From Neltuma alba (taxonomy: Eukaryota; Streptophyta; Magnoliopsida; Fabales; Fabaceae), in contig NW_021632417.1 in NCBI RefSeq assembly GCF_004799145.2, positions 1-64,000 of the forward strand: a DNA stretch of 64,000 bases, given 5' to 3'. A program made the position numbers and the translations under genes. Below the pieces are notes generated by a model, which saw only the letters and a list, made by a program, of their open reading frames with translations, did not search any database and was not told where the DNA came from. Position 1 is the first letter of the stretch, and the number at the start of each line of letters is the position of its first letter. This document shows positions 24,527 to 35,905 of this stretch, piece by piece.

Positions 24527-24761
24527 TAATATATAAGAAATGTACTCCTCCAACTATGCCTTTATTTATAAGAGAATAAGTGAGGAAAAATATTAAGAAA
24601 AAAAAAAAGAGAATGTATGAGGAAAAAATAATACAATTAATTAGAAATAAATTTAATAAAAATGCTTTTAATATTCAGACAACTTCAATTGATCGGATGA
24701 ATTGAAAAATTTTGATATTATAAGATGGATTGGAGGCAGGTGTAATTAAGTAGTCATTATA

Positions 24762-25018
24762 CTATCTCTAGTCTTTAATATAAAAGCTAGTTGACTAATT
24801 TGAATAAATTAAGAAAATTAGTTAAATTAGTTATTTGTAATATATAAGTGTTGTTTTTCCTAAAATATCCTTGTTAATCAAATGTATTGACTAGAATTAT
24901 TATTATAAGAATTATCTTGAAAAAATAGATAAATATGAGAGATAAAGTGGATTAAAGTTTCATATTGAAGATCAAAAATAAAAGTGAGATAAATTTTTAT
25001 ATTAAAGATCGGAGGTAA
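24762..25018. mobile_element. Stowaway-type MITE (about 257 bp)
   Basis: Left CTATCTCTAGTC and right (reverse complement) TTACCTCCGATC, flanked by TA. Contains the family segment GCTAGTTGACTAATTTGAAT and ends just before the foldback element. Confidence 0.7.
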
Positions 25019-26271
25019 TATTAATTAATTATTAACATGGGAAGGAGGGACACTTGACATAGCTAGGGTGAGAGGATAATTAATTTAGATAAAGTCCCTG
25101 AAAATCCCCAAATTCTTCCTAAGTCCCCAGGGACTTATGTGTAATAAATTGCAATTGTAAAAAGTCTGTTATGCCCTTATTGATTGAAAAAAGAAAAAAC
25201 AGAGGGAAAGTTTCAGTTTGTGTGCCGGTGCTGCACGTATGAGGAAGAAGGGCTTCTGAAAGAAGGAACAAAGGTCTGCGTTGGTGCTCCATTATTCCAG
25301 GAAAGCTATATTTTTTCTTCATCTTCTTGGTAGGTCTCATTAGTAACAAGATTTCTTTTTTTCGTACACAACCAATCTCAAGTTTAATGTTGGTTTGAGA
25401 AGTTGATTGGCTATGGGTGTGTGCGTATTAAGAATGTGATTTAACTCACTTGAACTATCAAGGAAAGCTCATTTTAGTCATATATGGTTTTAATCATCTT
25501 AGGTGTGGTTTTGTTATGTGTGGTTAGGGTTATAAAGCAATACTCTGTTTTTGGGTGAAAGATGCTCTGTTTTTCGGTGACTGATGCTGTGTTGCTGATG
25601 AAAAAGAATGAAAATGACAGATTTTTACTGTTATAACCCCCTGTAATGCGATGGTTAAATGTCTTGTTAATGGGTATATCGAAGGTTGTTAATGTAACTG
25701 TATGACTTGTCATTAACGAGTGATTGTGACAGGTTGATATGAAGGATAACAACTTCAAGTGGGAAGCATTTGTTTTGTTACCTTCATATAGGGGGACAAT
25801 TTATTGATGGTGTAAAAGGTGAAATGTAGTATGTTGGAGGTGGTGTGAGAACAAAAATAATAAAGAAAAGCACATCATATAAAGAATTTAGAACAATGGT
25901 AGCATCAATTATGGGGAAAGAAAGCAATGGAACGGTTATCAAATTCACAGTAACCTTTGATGAGTTTACATTTGTGCACCTTATCGATAAAATGTAAATT
26001 TGGTGTAGTTCCATTGTACATATATATATCAAATGGTAAATGACATCTGGTTGTAATATGATATAATATCATATCCGTATTTTGATGTACTTGTTAATAG
26101 GCTGTAATGGACTTGTTATCAGACGCTGTGGATATTGTCATTAGCAGTCTAAATTGTATTACTGATATAAAGTGACAATTTCTCCTACTTGCAGTGGTAA
26201 GTGATTTCTTAACACATGATATGATGAAAACGCTGAAAAGAATTGGTTTTGATAAATTGTCAATTAATGCA

Positions 26272-26481
26272 TACTGATTATTTGTTATTCACTACTGTCA
26301 AAGTTGTTAAAGCTTACTGAATACTTGTCATTCACTACTGTCAAGATTGTCAATGCCTACTGATTACTTGTCATTCACTACTGTCAAGGTTGTTAAAGCC
26401 TGCTGATTACTTGTCATTCAATACTATCAAGGTTATTAATGCCTACTGATTACTTGTCATTCACTACCATCAAAGTTGTTC
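26272..26481. repeat. Tandem array of a 43-bp unit inside the foldback element
   Basis: Five copies begin at 26272, 26315, 26358, 26401 and 26444, exactly 43 bp apart with no indels. Core TACTGATTACTTGTCATTCA, then CTACTGTCAAGGTTGTTAA. The last copy is shortened. Confidence 0.93.
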
Positions 26482-27056
26482 CTTTTTTTTTGTTTCCTTT
26501 TTGCAGAGAGATTGTTTCTACCAAATTCTTTATAGAGTGAAGCTAGCACTATTTGACAAAAACAACAAAATTGACAAGGAAGTCACATGACTTGAAGGTT
26601 GGATGCTTATAGTGAGTTGTAACTCATAGGAACAACCTGCATAGTGATCAAGTGTTGTCTTTACTATGAGGAAACCCCCAAAGCAAGAGGAAGAAATAAA
26701 CAACCAACATATATTGTATTTAATTTTTTCATTTGATACCATAATGACAGCTAAATGTAAACATCACATTTTGTTTTTTCATTTAACAGTATAATGACAA
26801 CTGAAAGTAAAATTCAGATTTTGTTTTTTTTATTTGACCATATAATGATAGCTTAATGTTAAGTTATATTAATATGATTGGCATCATTTCCTAGTTATGA
26901 AGTTGTTGTAATGGCATTCATGTGTTTTGATAAACACAAAATTCCTTATTCCAAACCTGAATCATGTCTAGAAATGAAGACTTAATAAAAGGGGATAAAC
27001 AAATGTCAACCATGATGACATGATAGGTATATATCACAATCCTCTCTGCCAGATCT

Positions 27057-27600
27057 ATTTACAACCTCAACGGCATCTATTGATAACCTGAGGGAAAGTG
27101 CTTAACAACCTTAGCAGTGCTCCTGACAATTCACTATATGGGATGCCACGGTTTCTTAAAAAAATTATATTATTAGCACATATGATTAACTTAACAATAT
27201 AATGGGAGGCATTTTGAAGTCATTAATAGTTTTAAGTAAACCCAGCAGGATTACGGCACATTTTTATTGTTGATATTCATTTACAACCTTAGCAGTGATT
27301 GTTGACAACCTGAGAAGAAGTAGTTAACAACCTCAGCAGTGTCCCTGACAACTCACTTTATCGGATACCACAGCTTCTAAAAATTGTATTATCAACACAT
27401 ATAATGACCTTAACAATATAATGTGAGGTATTTTGAAGTTATTAACAGCTGTAACTGAACCCAATAGGATTACAACAGATTTTTATTGTAGAGATTCATT
27501 TACAACCTTAATGGCGATTGTTGACAATATGAGGAGAAGTGGTTAACAACCTCGGCAGTGCCCTTGACAACTCACACTGTTGGATATCACAGCCTCAACA
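27057..27600. repeat. Tandem array of a ~220-bp unit inside the foldback element
   Basis: Copies begin with ATTTACAACC at 27057, 27279 and 27498 (spacing 222 and 219 bp); the third is partial. Each contains GTTGACAACCTGAGGAGAAG-like and GTTAACAACCTCAGCAGTG-like segments. The motif GTT(A/G)ACAACCT recurs many times. Confidence 0.88.
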
Positions 27601-28009
27601 TAGCATCAAATTATAACAAAATGATATCATGTTACAATTTTAACTCAACAATCATGTGTTAAGAAATTATTGAACATTGCAAGTAGGAGAAATTGTCACT
27701 TTATATCAGTAACATAATTCAGACTACTAATAACAACCTCCACAGCGTCTGATAACAAGTCCATTACAACCTATTGACAAGTACATCAAAATACAGATAT
27801 GATGTTATGTCAGATTACAACCAGATATCATTTACCACTTGATATATCTGTACAATATAATTACACCAAATTTACAACCCATTAGAAAAAGCACACAGGT
27901 TGCATGTATGGATAATGACGGATAACTTGAGGGGTGAGTTATGATATTTACAAAACAATTATGTCACAAACATTCACAAAAAGAAATATAAACAAGCCAC
28001 CAACAAAGC

Positions 28010-28201
28010 TCAACTTGGATTGGAGTTCTGGCAAGTCTTTACAGTGTGGCCTGGCTTATGGCGTCTTCCATAGTGGTAAAGTTTTTTATTTTGAAATTGA
28101 GATTCAATTCTTCTTTTCTTTGGCCTCCCTGAGGGTCTTTTAGTGATTGGTGTGCCTTTCTTTATCATTCTTGTTCTTACACAACCTCTAACATATTGCA
28201 T
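28010..28201 (-). pseudogene. Decayed MULE transposase C-terminal zinc-knuckle segment
   Basis: Minus-strand reading frame containing KRPSGRPKKRRIESQF and then LYHYGRRHKPGHTVKTC. This order, a GRPKK-type basic motif followed by a CX2CX4HX4C knuckle, is characteristic of the C-terminus of plant Mutator-like transposases. The first two cysteines of the knuckle read Tyr and Arg, so the finger is destroyed. It lies in the right arm only; the matching left arm has unrelated sequence here. Confidence 0.65.
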
Positions 28202-28984
28202 TTCACCTTAATACATTGTCCCCCTATATAGAGGTAACAAAACAAATGCTTCCCACTTGAAGTTGTCATCTTTCATATCAACATGTCAAAATCACTTGTT
28301 AGTAACAAGTCATACAGTTATATTAACAACCTTCGATATACCCATTAACAAGACATTTAACAATCACATCACAGGGCTTATAACAATAAAAACCTCTCAT
28401 TTTCCTCTACAACACAGCGTCAATTACTGGGAAAACAGAACATCAATCACCAAAAAACAGAGCATTACCTTATAACCTTAACCACACATAACAAAACCAC
28501 ACCTAAGATGATTAAGACCACATATGATTAAAATGAGCTTCCCTTGATAGTTCAAGTGAGTTCATTTCATCCTTAATACCCACATACCTACAGTAAATTA
28601 ACTTTTCAAACCAACATTGCATTTTCAATGGCTGTGGACGAAAAAGATAATGTTCTTAATGATAACACCTACAAAGAAGATGGGAAAAAAAAACATTGCT
28701 TGCCTGGAATAATGGACACAATGGCATCTGTTATAAACCTCCGTTCCTTCTTTTTTTAAGCTTTTTCTTCTCATATATACAGAGCACCCAACGCACCAGG
28801 AGAATGCATTCCCCTCTTTTTTTTTCTTTTTTAATCAATGACGGCATAACAGACTTTTTATAATTGAAATTTATTACACACAAGTCTCTAGGGACTTAGG
28901 AAGAATTTGTAGATTTTCAGAGACTTTATCTGAATTAATTCTCCTATATGGGACCTATGTGTAATTTTTCCTAAATTATTGAGC

Positions 28985-29325
28985 TATAAAAAGTGAAAAC
29001 AGGAAGCCTCAAAGGCGTCAATTACGCGTCAACTGTTGGACTCATGCATTCTCTAAGACTCGGAACCTTAAATTAAGGCATCGCACAGCTGGTAACGGAG
29101 GAAATCCGGGGGCAGGATCAGGTGCGAGCACTCCTTTCGCCATTCAGCGGGCTGCCAATGCTCAAAATCAGTTGGCCTCATGGTTCCCGCGTGGAAGCCA
29201 ACCCCTCATGAAAATTGGTGGGACCACCGTGAACCCTAATCACACACACGCGCACACGCGCACAAGAAGCAGCCACACGAACCCGCTGATTATTTCTCAA
29301 TTTCTGTGCTTTGTATTTGCTGTCA
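28985..29325. repeat. Conserved CpG-rich block, unit B copy
   Basis: Close match to 19480-19800, including ATTACGCGTCAA, GGGGGCAGGATCAGGTGCGA and TTCTCAATTTCTGTGCTTTG. A run of (CG/CA) dinucleotides near 29245-29270 is private to this copy. One base is missing relative to copy A in the CGAAAAGGAG segment, which would shift any reading frame. Confidence 0.75.
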
Positions 29326-31519
29326 AATAATAAGCACCTCTTTTTATTTTATTGAAAGACCAATTTATTAAAAACAGTAAAGTGATACTATCTCCCAATA
29401 CTTAAACGCTGCTTCTTGTCCCTAATATAAGATGCTCATTAAAAAGAACTATAGTCCAAAACATCAGACATTGTCAGAATAATAAAAATATAGTATTAAA
29501 GGTAATTTTATTATTTTTTTAAATAAAAAATTATCATTACAGGGCACATTTAATAACTAATCTTTCATTTTTTATATGTAAAAAAAATCTACAAAATTCT
29601 TATATTATGGAACAGAGAAAGTATAAGAGTTACTTAATTAATTTGAATAAATTAAAAAATTAGTTAATATAATTATTTATAATAAATATGAGTTGATTTT
29701 TTTAAAATATCTTTTTTAAATTATGATCATTTTTAAATAAAAATTTATTAATATGTATAATTAATAAAAGTACTTAAAAGAAGCAACTGAGAATGTATCC
29801 TCCCTATCATGGTAAGGGGTGTAGCATGGACTCATCCATGCTGAGGCAGGCAGGCCACCTCATCATGACCCTCGCAATGGATCTAACTATTATATAAAGA
29901 CACTATTAATTTTTTTTTTTTAAAGGTCAAAACTACATACGGCTTCCTCGGTTCCTCTTTCCGTCTTTGGGCACTAAAGATCGTAAGCTTCCAATGAGAA
30001 TATTCTAGGTTTATTCCCTTTTTATCATATATAGACACTTTAATTTAACATTATCTTCTTTACTTAATATAAAAGTTAGATAATTAATTTATTGATATTA
30101 AAATAATTAGTTAAGTTAATTATTTATAATAAATAAATATTGTATTTCTTAGAATACACTTGTTAATAATGTGCATTATGACTACTTTTTATGAAACACT
30201 TAATGTGTACAATCAATATAGTAAATAATTTTTTTTTAAAAATAAATATATTAGATAAAGTAGATTAAGGTCTTATACTTATCATTATACTTAATTTAGA
30301 ACTAGTTTGGAAAAAGTAGTCATAATTAATAATAGCCAATTTTTTCATGTTTCAAACACATGAACATCTTACGAGAACGCAGAATTACATACTTGCATGC
30401 AATGTTGACTTACAAAAGGGAATAAATTTCATTTAGTGAATAATATAATTTATTAAGTATTACATGATAACTTATATCGAAAGTGAAAAATACAAATAGC
30501 TAGTGCTTAGAGTTCATATTAATATAAGAGTTGATTGAAGATTTAATTTGGTCAAGATCTCAATCTATTTTATATTCAGTTTTTATCTATTTTGCCCCTA
30601 AATAATTCCTACAGTGATTGGACATGTTAAGAAGTTCATATGAAAGGTGATTTCAATGCACATGATTGATAGTGATATTTTAAGAAATACAACATCTATT
30701 TATTATGCAAAACTAGTGTAACTAATTTTCTTAATATTTGTAAATTAATTATCTTGTTTTTGTAATAAGAACCGGCAGAAGTAATATTATACTTTACTTA
30801 CATTTTTTGTAGACTTTAATTTTTCTCCATTTTGGCTGTTTATATAACTTGTAGGTGAATGGTCTTAAAATAATATGTTTTAATTAAAATATAAAAATAT
30901 ATTTATATGTAACCCTAAAAATTATTATTTATATATTAAATATTTTTAAATAAAAATGTATTAATATGTATGATCAATAAAATATAAAATATATTTATAT
31001 ATAACCCTAAAAATTAATATTCACAAGTAAATAAAATATTTACGTATAAACCACAACTAATTTAGTAAAATAAGATTACTAAAAGCACAAATTTGATAAA
31101 TTGTTACTTGTTTAAAAATTCAAAATGGCGTTATTGAGAGAGAAAAAAAATATACAGTTAAATTTAGTCAACCTATTCAAAGCTTCTTATTAGTTTACGA
31201 ATGTGATTGGCTGATGACTCAAGTTGGTTTTTGATACCAAGAAAAAAAATATTGATTTAATTTCATAATTGTTCACTAGAGCAATAAAGTGGATTAATAA
31301 GCTGAACGTTTACATAAAAGTTTTACCATAAAGGCATAAACCATTCCAAAATTGAATCGGAGGGACTAATCAAAATCAAATCACAATACACCAGCATCTT
31401 TCTCCCTGGATCGAAAATGATAAAAATGAAAGAGATCCAAAACGTAAAAGAACTTCCAAAACTGATCCAAAACATAAATATAACGATGCAATAGTAAACA
31501 AAGGATCGAGATCAATTAA

Positions 31520-31936
31520 TTAAGCAGCAAGGGGAGCCAGGGATTCTCTCTGAACAGCCTTCAACAGGAGACTATCAGCTTCAAGAACCATCTGAAGAGG
31601 AACAAAGCCAATGCCATTAGCCATAGCAATCATCATTTTCTTCGTCTCCTCTTTGAACTCTCTCAGATCGACTCTTCCATTCAAGTCATGATCGAACTGA
31701 ACAAACAGTGAGTCATAAACTCGAGCAGCTTCGTCTTCTTCAGTCTTCACGTCGATCCCAAAGTGAGTCTCGAAAACCCTAAGCCTCTTCAACTCGTTCA
31801 GCATCTCACCGTAAGATAGAAGACCGTCCTTGTCTGTATCAAGTTGGCCAAACAGATCACTCACTGATATGTCAAATGCTTCTTCGTCTTCCACGAAGCT
31901 CACTATTGTGGCACCGTCGAGAATTTCTACGCTCAT
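31520..31936 (-). CDS. Two-EF-hand calcium-binding protein, copy C
   Basis: 138 aa, single exon, both calcium loops (residues 33-44 and 82-93) identical to copies A and B. Differences from copy A are Val117 for Ala, Leu133 for Met and Leu136 for Val, all in the C-terminal tail. The start codon MSVEIL is the first ATG in frame here: the upstream ATG seen in copies A and B is changed (GGCCTT instead of GCATTT in the plus strand). This supports MSVEIL as the true start for all three. The TATA region is altered (TATTTAAAG), so expression may differ. Confidence 0.92.
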   Translation of the reverse strand: MSVEILDGATIVSFVEDEEAFDISVSDLFGQLDTDKDGLLSYGEMLNELKRLRVFETHFGIDVKTEEDEAARVYDSLFVQFDHDLNGRVDLREFKEETKKMMIAMANGIGFVPLQMVLEADSLLLKAVQRESLAPLAA

Positions 31937-32026
31937 ATTTTTGCCTGTAACGAAGAGAGAAAGGAATATTCGAAATGTGTTTGGTTTAAATTTGTGTTTG
32001 ATGAGAAGTTTGGAAACGTTGGAGGC

Positions 32027-32035
32027 CTTTAAATA
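32027..32035 (-). promoter_or_regulatory. Altered TATA box of EF-hand copy C
   Basis: The position of TATATAAAT in copies A and B reads TATTTAAAG here, 91 bp before the start codon. Still AT-rich, but weaker by consensus. Confidence 0.45.
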
Positions 32036-32259
32036 GATCGCAGCAAAAGTAGTTTACTTGCTGTCGGTTTTCTCAATGCCGAAGCTTGCATGGGTTGTGA
32101 CCGTTGCTTGAGCTTTTTTGGTCAAAGTTTCTCTATATTTAGACATCACCGACATACTTTAATGTTTCCTATGGATGGATGCAGTTGTATTATCACTGTC
32201 AGAACGCAACAGTGGAAACTGTGAATGAGTGCGCTTTGATTCTCTAAAATATTAAAATT

Positions 32260-32600
32260 ATGAAGGAGGGATTTTTCTGGGGAAAATTCTAGAAAAGGAG
32301 TTTTTGAAATCATCATTTTTTAGTTTAGGCACATAAGAGATAGAAATGCTCTTATATCAGATTTGAAAAAATAAGTTATCAAACTTGTCATTGCATTATT
32401 ACCATTGCTATTTAATACTTGTTATTTTCAGTTCATAATTTGTCAATAAATAATTTGTCATTACTATTTTTTTTTACTATTTAATACTTATTATTATCAG
32501 TTCACAACTTGTTAATATATTTTTTGATATAAGAGCATTTTAGTTATTTAATTATATTTACAAAATACCATATCATATACCACTTCCTCCCCTGGGATTT
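32260..32600. repeat. Possible short TIR element with TTGTCA/TTGTTA repeats
   Basis: AAATGCTCTTATATCA appears at ~32346 and in reverse complement at ~32530. Between them are repeats of CTATTTAATACTTGTTATT and CAGTTCA(C/T)AACTTGT-like phrases. Outer ends are unclear. Class not assigned. Confidence 0.45.
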
Positions 32601-32923
32601 TATGAAGTGTTAGGTGCATGGTTTGGAATATCACATTTTTCAGCTTTTTTTATTTGTCATTTTTTTTTGGACAAAATATTAGATCAGATTTTTATATCTA
32701 TTATGCTAAATTCTTTAATCTTTTATATATATATATATATATATGTAGAAATTGCTATGTGAGATTATAATTCATCAAGAGGGTTTATTGATTTTCTTTA
32801 TTAATATTGTCAATATTTATCTTTAATATTTCTGGGACTCACTTTTTATTTATCATGCTTTTCAATTCTTCAGTATTAATTTTTTTTAACATTTTCAATA
32901 CTTGTTCATCTTTTATTTTAGTA

Positions 32924-33185
32924 CTACCTTCAGTTCTTAATATAAGACCTTGTTTGATTTTTATTTTGATTCTAATTATAACACCCCAATCCACTTTGTC
33001 TCTTATACTTATGTATTTTTTTTCCAAGATAGTCCTTTTAATAATAGTTATTCTAGCCAATCAACTTAGTAAGTAAGGATATTTTAGGAAAGACAACACA
33101 TATATATTACAAATAACTAATTTAACTTATTTCTTTAATCTCCTCAAATAAGTCAACTAGTTCTTATAATTAGAACATGAGGTAG
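32924..33185. mobile_element. Stowaway-type MITE (262 bp)
   Basis: Left CTACCTTCAGTTC and right (reverse complement) CTACCTCATGTTC, flanked by TA. Lies only 68 bp from the next member of the family. Confidence 0.75.
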
Positions 33186-33253
33186 TATCACTTAACTTTA
33201 AATAATTTAGAACTACAAATAGAAAAAAAAAGTTAGAAAAAGCTTATTAGGTA

Positions 33254-33511
33254 CTCCTCCGGTCCTAATTATAAGACCCAATTGACTTATTTGAGGAGAT
33301 TAAGGAAGTAAGTTAAGTTGGTTATTTATAATAAATAAGTGTTGTCATTCCTAAAATATCCTTGCTAATTAAGTATATTGGCTAAAACTATCATTATTAG
33401 AAGGATTATCTTGGAAAAAAATACATAAATATAAGAGACAAAATGAATTGGGTCTTATAATTAGGACCAAATAAAAAGTCAAATTGGGTCTTATAATAAG
33501 GACCGGAGGAG
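33254..33511. mobile_element. Stowaway-type MITE (258 bp), young copy
   Basis: Left CTCCTCCGGTCC and right (reverse complement) CTCCTCCGGTCC are identical over at least 12 bases and the repeats extend beyond 20. TA on both sides. The good TIR match suggests recent insertion. Confidence 0.9.
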
Positions 33512-34187
33512 TATTACCTTAGATGCTTAAGGTGTTTGCATCTATGGACATATGAACTTTTTATACATTATTCATCATATAACAAGCTCTTGTTTTGAAT
33601 ATTTTTAATACCTGAAAATCAATTATTCTAATTTGATAGGACAAATGTATGTTAGGCATATAAAACTAAGATACGTACGTCTTCTAAAACATTAGTGCTA
33701 AAAAGATCAAAGATGAGTACTTAAAAAATCGACTTGATACAATTTTAATTTTGCGATAAATTTGTACTTAAAAAAACTTTTAAATACCGAATGCTCTTAA
33801 ATAAAAAGTATCGTGACAAATTTACATCTTGAGTCTTACACCTTCCAGTTCTATTTATAAGCTTTGAATTTTAAAAATGATTTAGCCTATTTTATAAGTT
33901 TCAATTTGAGTTTGTCTTAACATTTAATAATTTTTTTTAATGTTTCTCTTAATTATTTTTCTCTTGTCACATTTTCTCATATATTTTTTTAATCCTTTTT
34001 CTCATTTATGATAAGGATGTATTTAAAAATATAAGTATCTTTTTAGTATATTTATTATTTTAAATTAATTTATATTTGTAACTAATTATTTATTATTTAT
34101 AAATTAATTATTTAAAGTTTATAACGAATATACGGGAGCGTACAAAAATAGGAAGTAGGGAGTTCAAAACAATAATTAGGCATGACC

Positions 34188-34330
34188 TTTTAGAGTCATT
34201 CATTGTGACCCTGGACACCCTTTGCAAACCTTAAATCAAGGCGTCGTGCTGAGCAAACACTTCAGGTGCGGGCCCTTCATTTTGCGAGTCAGTGGGCTGC
34301 CGTACTCAAATTAAAATCATGACATGACTG
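34188..34330. repeat. Diverged, shortened CpG-rich block
   Basis: AACCTTAAATCAAGGCGTCG, CAGGTGCGGGC and CAGTGGGCTGCC align with the blocks at 19480 and 28985, but the CCGCGTGGAAG half is missing. Confidence 0.6.
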
Positions 34331-35679
34331 TCAAACTAATAATGTAAATAAAAATCATTATATAAGTATATAATTAAAAAAATAAATTAGCAATAATTTT
34401 AAATTTAAAAGTTAGCTAAATAATTTATAAATATTAAAAAAATTATTTAAACTAATTATTTATAGCAAATGGTCTATTTTTTTTCCCTAAGTCACCCCAT
34501 ATAATAATTACTCTCATTAATAGAAATCCTTTTTTAATATACATAATCAATACAAAGAGTTTGAGAAAAATGTATAAAATTAAAAAATAAAATAAATTAA
34601 CATCTTATATTTAAAACACCTAATGATAAGTGTTAAGTCACCAACTGATTTTTATATTCAGAAAGTATGAAGTCTTCAATAAAATAATATCATAATTCAT
34701 ATGATCACAAGTGGTCTGAAAATGTTTTAGGTTTTTCAAGAGAGTTAATTTTTTTAAAAAAATTTGATAGGGTTTTAAAACTTTTTCGGTCTTCTTTTGT
34801 TAATTAGGATCATAACCTGTGATCTTCTAAAAGCTGATTGGGGTTTCAGTCTAATTCTGGGTTCTAACTACTTAACTTTGTTTCAACTACTGAACTCTAT
34901 TTCAACCTAAGTTATATATAAAAATGGTTTTCTTTTCCAATCTGAATTGTTAGTTTGGTTGATAGTTCAACTGATCAAATTATATTTATAATCCAATCTG
35001 ATTTTTTAATCACTATTTTTAACCATAAATCATTCATAGAAACTTAACAAATGAAGCATAGAAGTATATATTTGCTTCATTCAAATTGGGTTTTTATTAA
35101 GGCTTAAACTTTAATTAAATAAATTACTCAATATCCTTTTATTGAATTTCAAATACTCTAGTTACTTCTAAATTTTATTTAAGACTTTTGGTTTGATCTC
35201 GAAGGAAAGTTATATTCCTTCCTTTTGTATCCTCTAGTTCTTTTAATGAAAATTTTGTCTCTCCCTTCTCATAATTATGATATGGGTGCTTTAGAAAAAA
35301 GTGTTACAAATTCTCTAGCACTTTGTTGTTCCCTTATATAAGTTACTTGTAACAAAAAAAAAAAATTGTATCCCTAAATACAAGTTCATTATAAAGTAAT
35401 TAATGACATTTTTTAAATTTTACTCCTGTTGAATGTTACAAAGAAAATGTGAGAGGAAATATGTATCATATTTTTTTGAACAGTTTTTTTTACAAGTGTG
35501 AAAAATATTATCAATTTAATTAAGTAAGAATTAGATATAAGTGACTTATATTAATTAAAATAACAAATTTACCTAATTTTTTTCCCAAAGAATCTACAAA
35601 TTAATTAAGGGAATATTATATTTAGGACACACTAAACCCAAATCACACACACACAGATCTTTCCAAGTTACTGCATTAT

Positions 35680-35905
35680 TTAGACGTTAACTTTTGGACT
35701 CATAAGCATTTGCGGCACACCGACACCCCTTTAGAGCTTTGAGCCTTAAAATTAGGGTATTGAACTGTTTGTGTCGGAAGAAATCTGGGGGCAGGCTCCT
35801 GTGCGAGCATCCCTTTTTGCCACTCAGTGGGCTGCCATCCTCACAATCAGTTGGCTTCATACGGTTGACGCGTGGAAGTCAATCTCTGGAGAAAATTGGC
35901 GCCGC
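35680..35905. repeat. Diverged CpG-rich block, fourth copy
   Basis: GAGCCTTAAAATTAGGGTAT, GGGGGCAGGCTCCTGTGCGA, AATCAGTTGGCTTCAT and GACGCGTGGAAGTCAA align with the other blocks in the same order. The GTGCTTTGTTTTGTTGCC segment downstream (36060) also matches. Confidence 0.65.

Larger units (their letters stand above)
25070..28965. mobile_element. Foldback-type Mutator-like element with >1-kb inverted arms
   Basis: Sequence from ~25070 (AATTAATTTAGATAAAGTCC) inward is repeated in reverse complement from ~28965 (reverse complement AATTAATTCAGATAAAGTCT) inward. Pairing continues, with indels, through the segments at 25090-25200, 25440-25850 and 25985-26225 against 28830-28940, 28140-28560 and 27650-27880. 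The arms thus span about 1.15 and 1.3 kb and enclose two tandem arrays. AATTAATT flanks both ends, but a clear target duplication cannot be fixed. The right arm alone contains a decayed transposase zinc-knuckle segment. Assignment to the Mutator superfamily rests on that segment and the long TIRs. Confidence 0.8.
20358..29400. repeat. EF-hand segmental duplication, unit B (with inserted transposons)
   Basis: Begins with a segment (GAATGGATCTTCCCTGTCC, GCTCAGGCAGGCCACC) matching unit C at 29785 and ends with the CpG-rich block and TTTGTATTTGCTGTCAAATAA near 29330. It carries a 546-bp PIF-type MITE and a ~3.9-kb foldback element that units A and C lack. Without them it is about 4.6 kb. Confidence 0.75.

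Noticed and set aside
25474..26032. Open frames in the left arm of the foldback element as genes
   Set aside because: They coincide with inverted-repeat arm sequence, have no recognisable domain and are disrupted in the mirror copy at 28257-28475.
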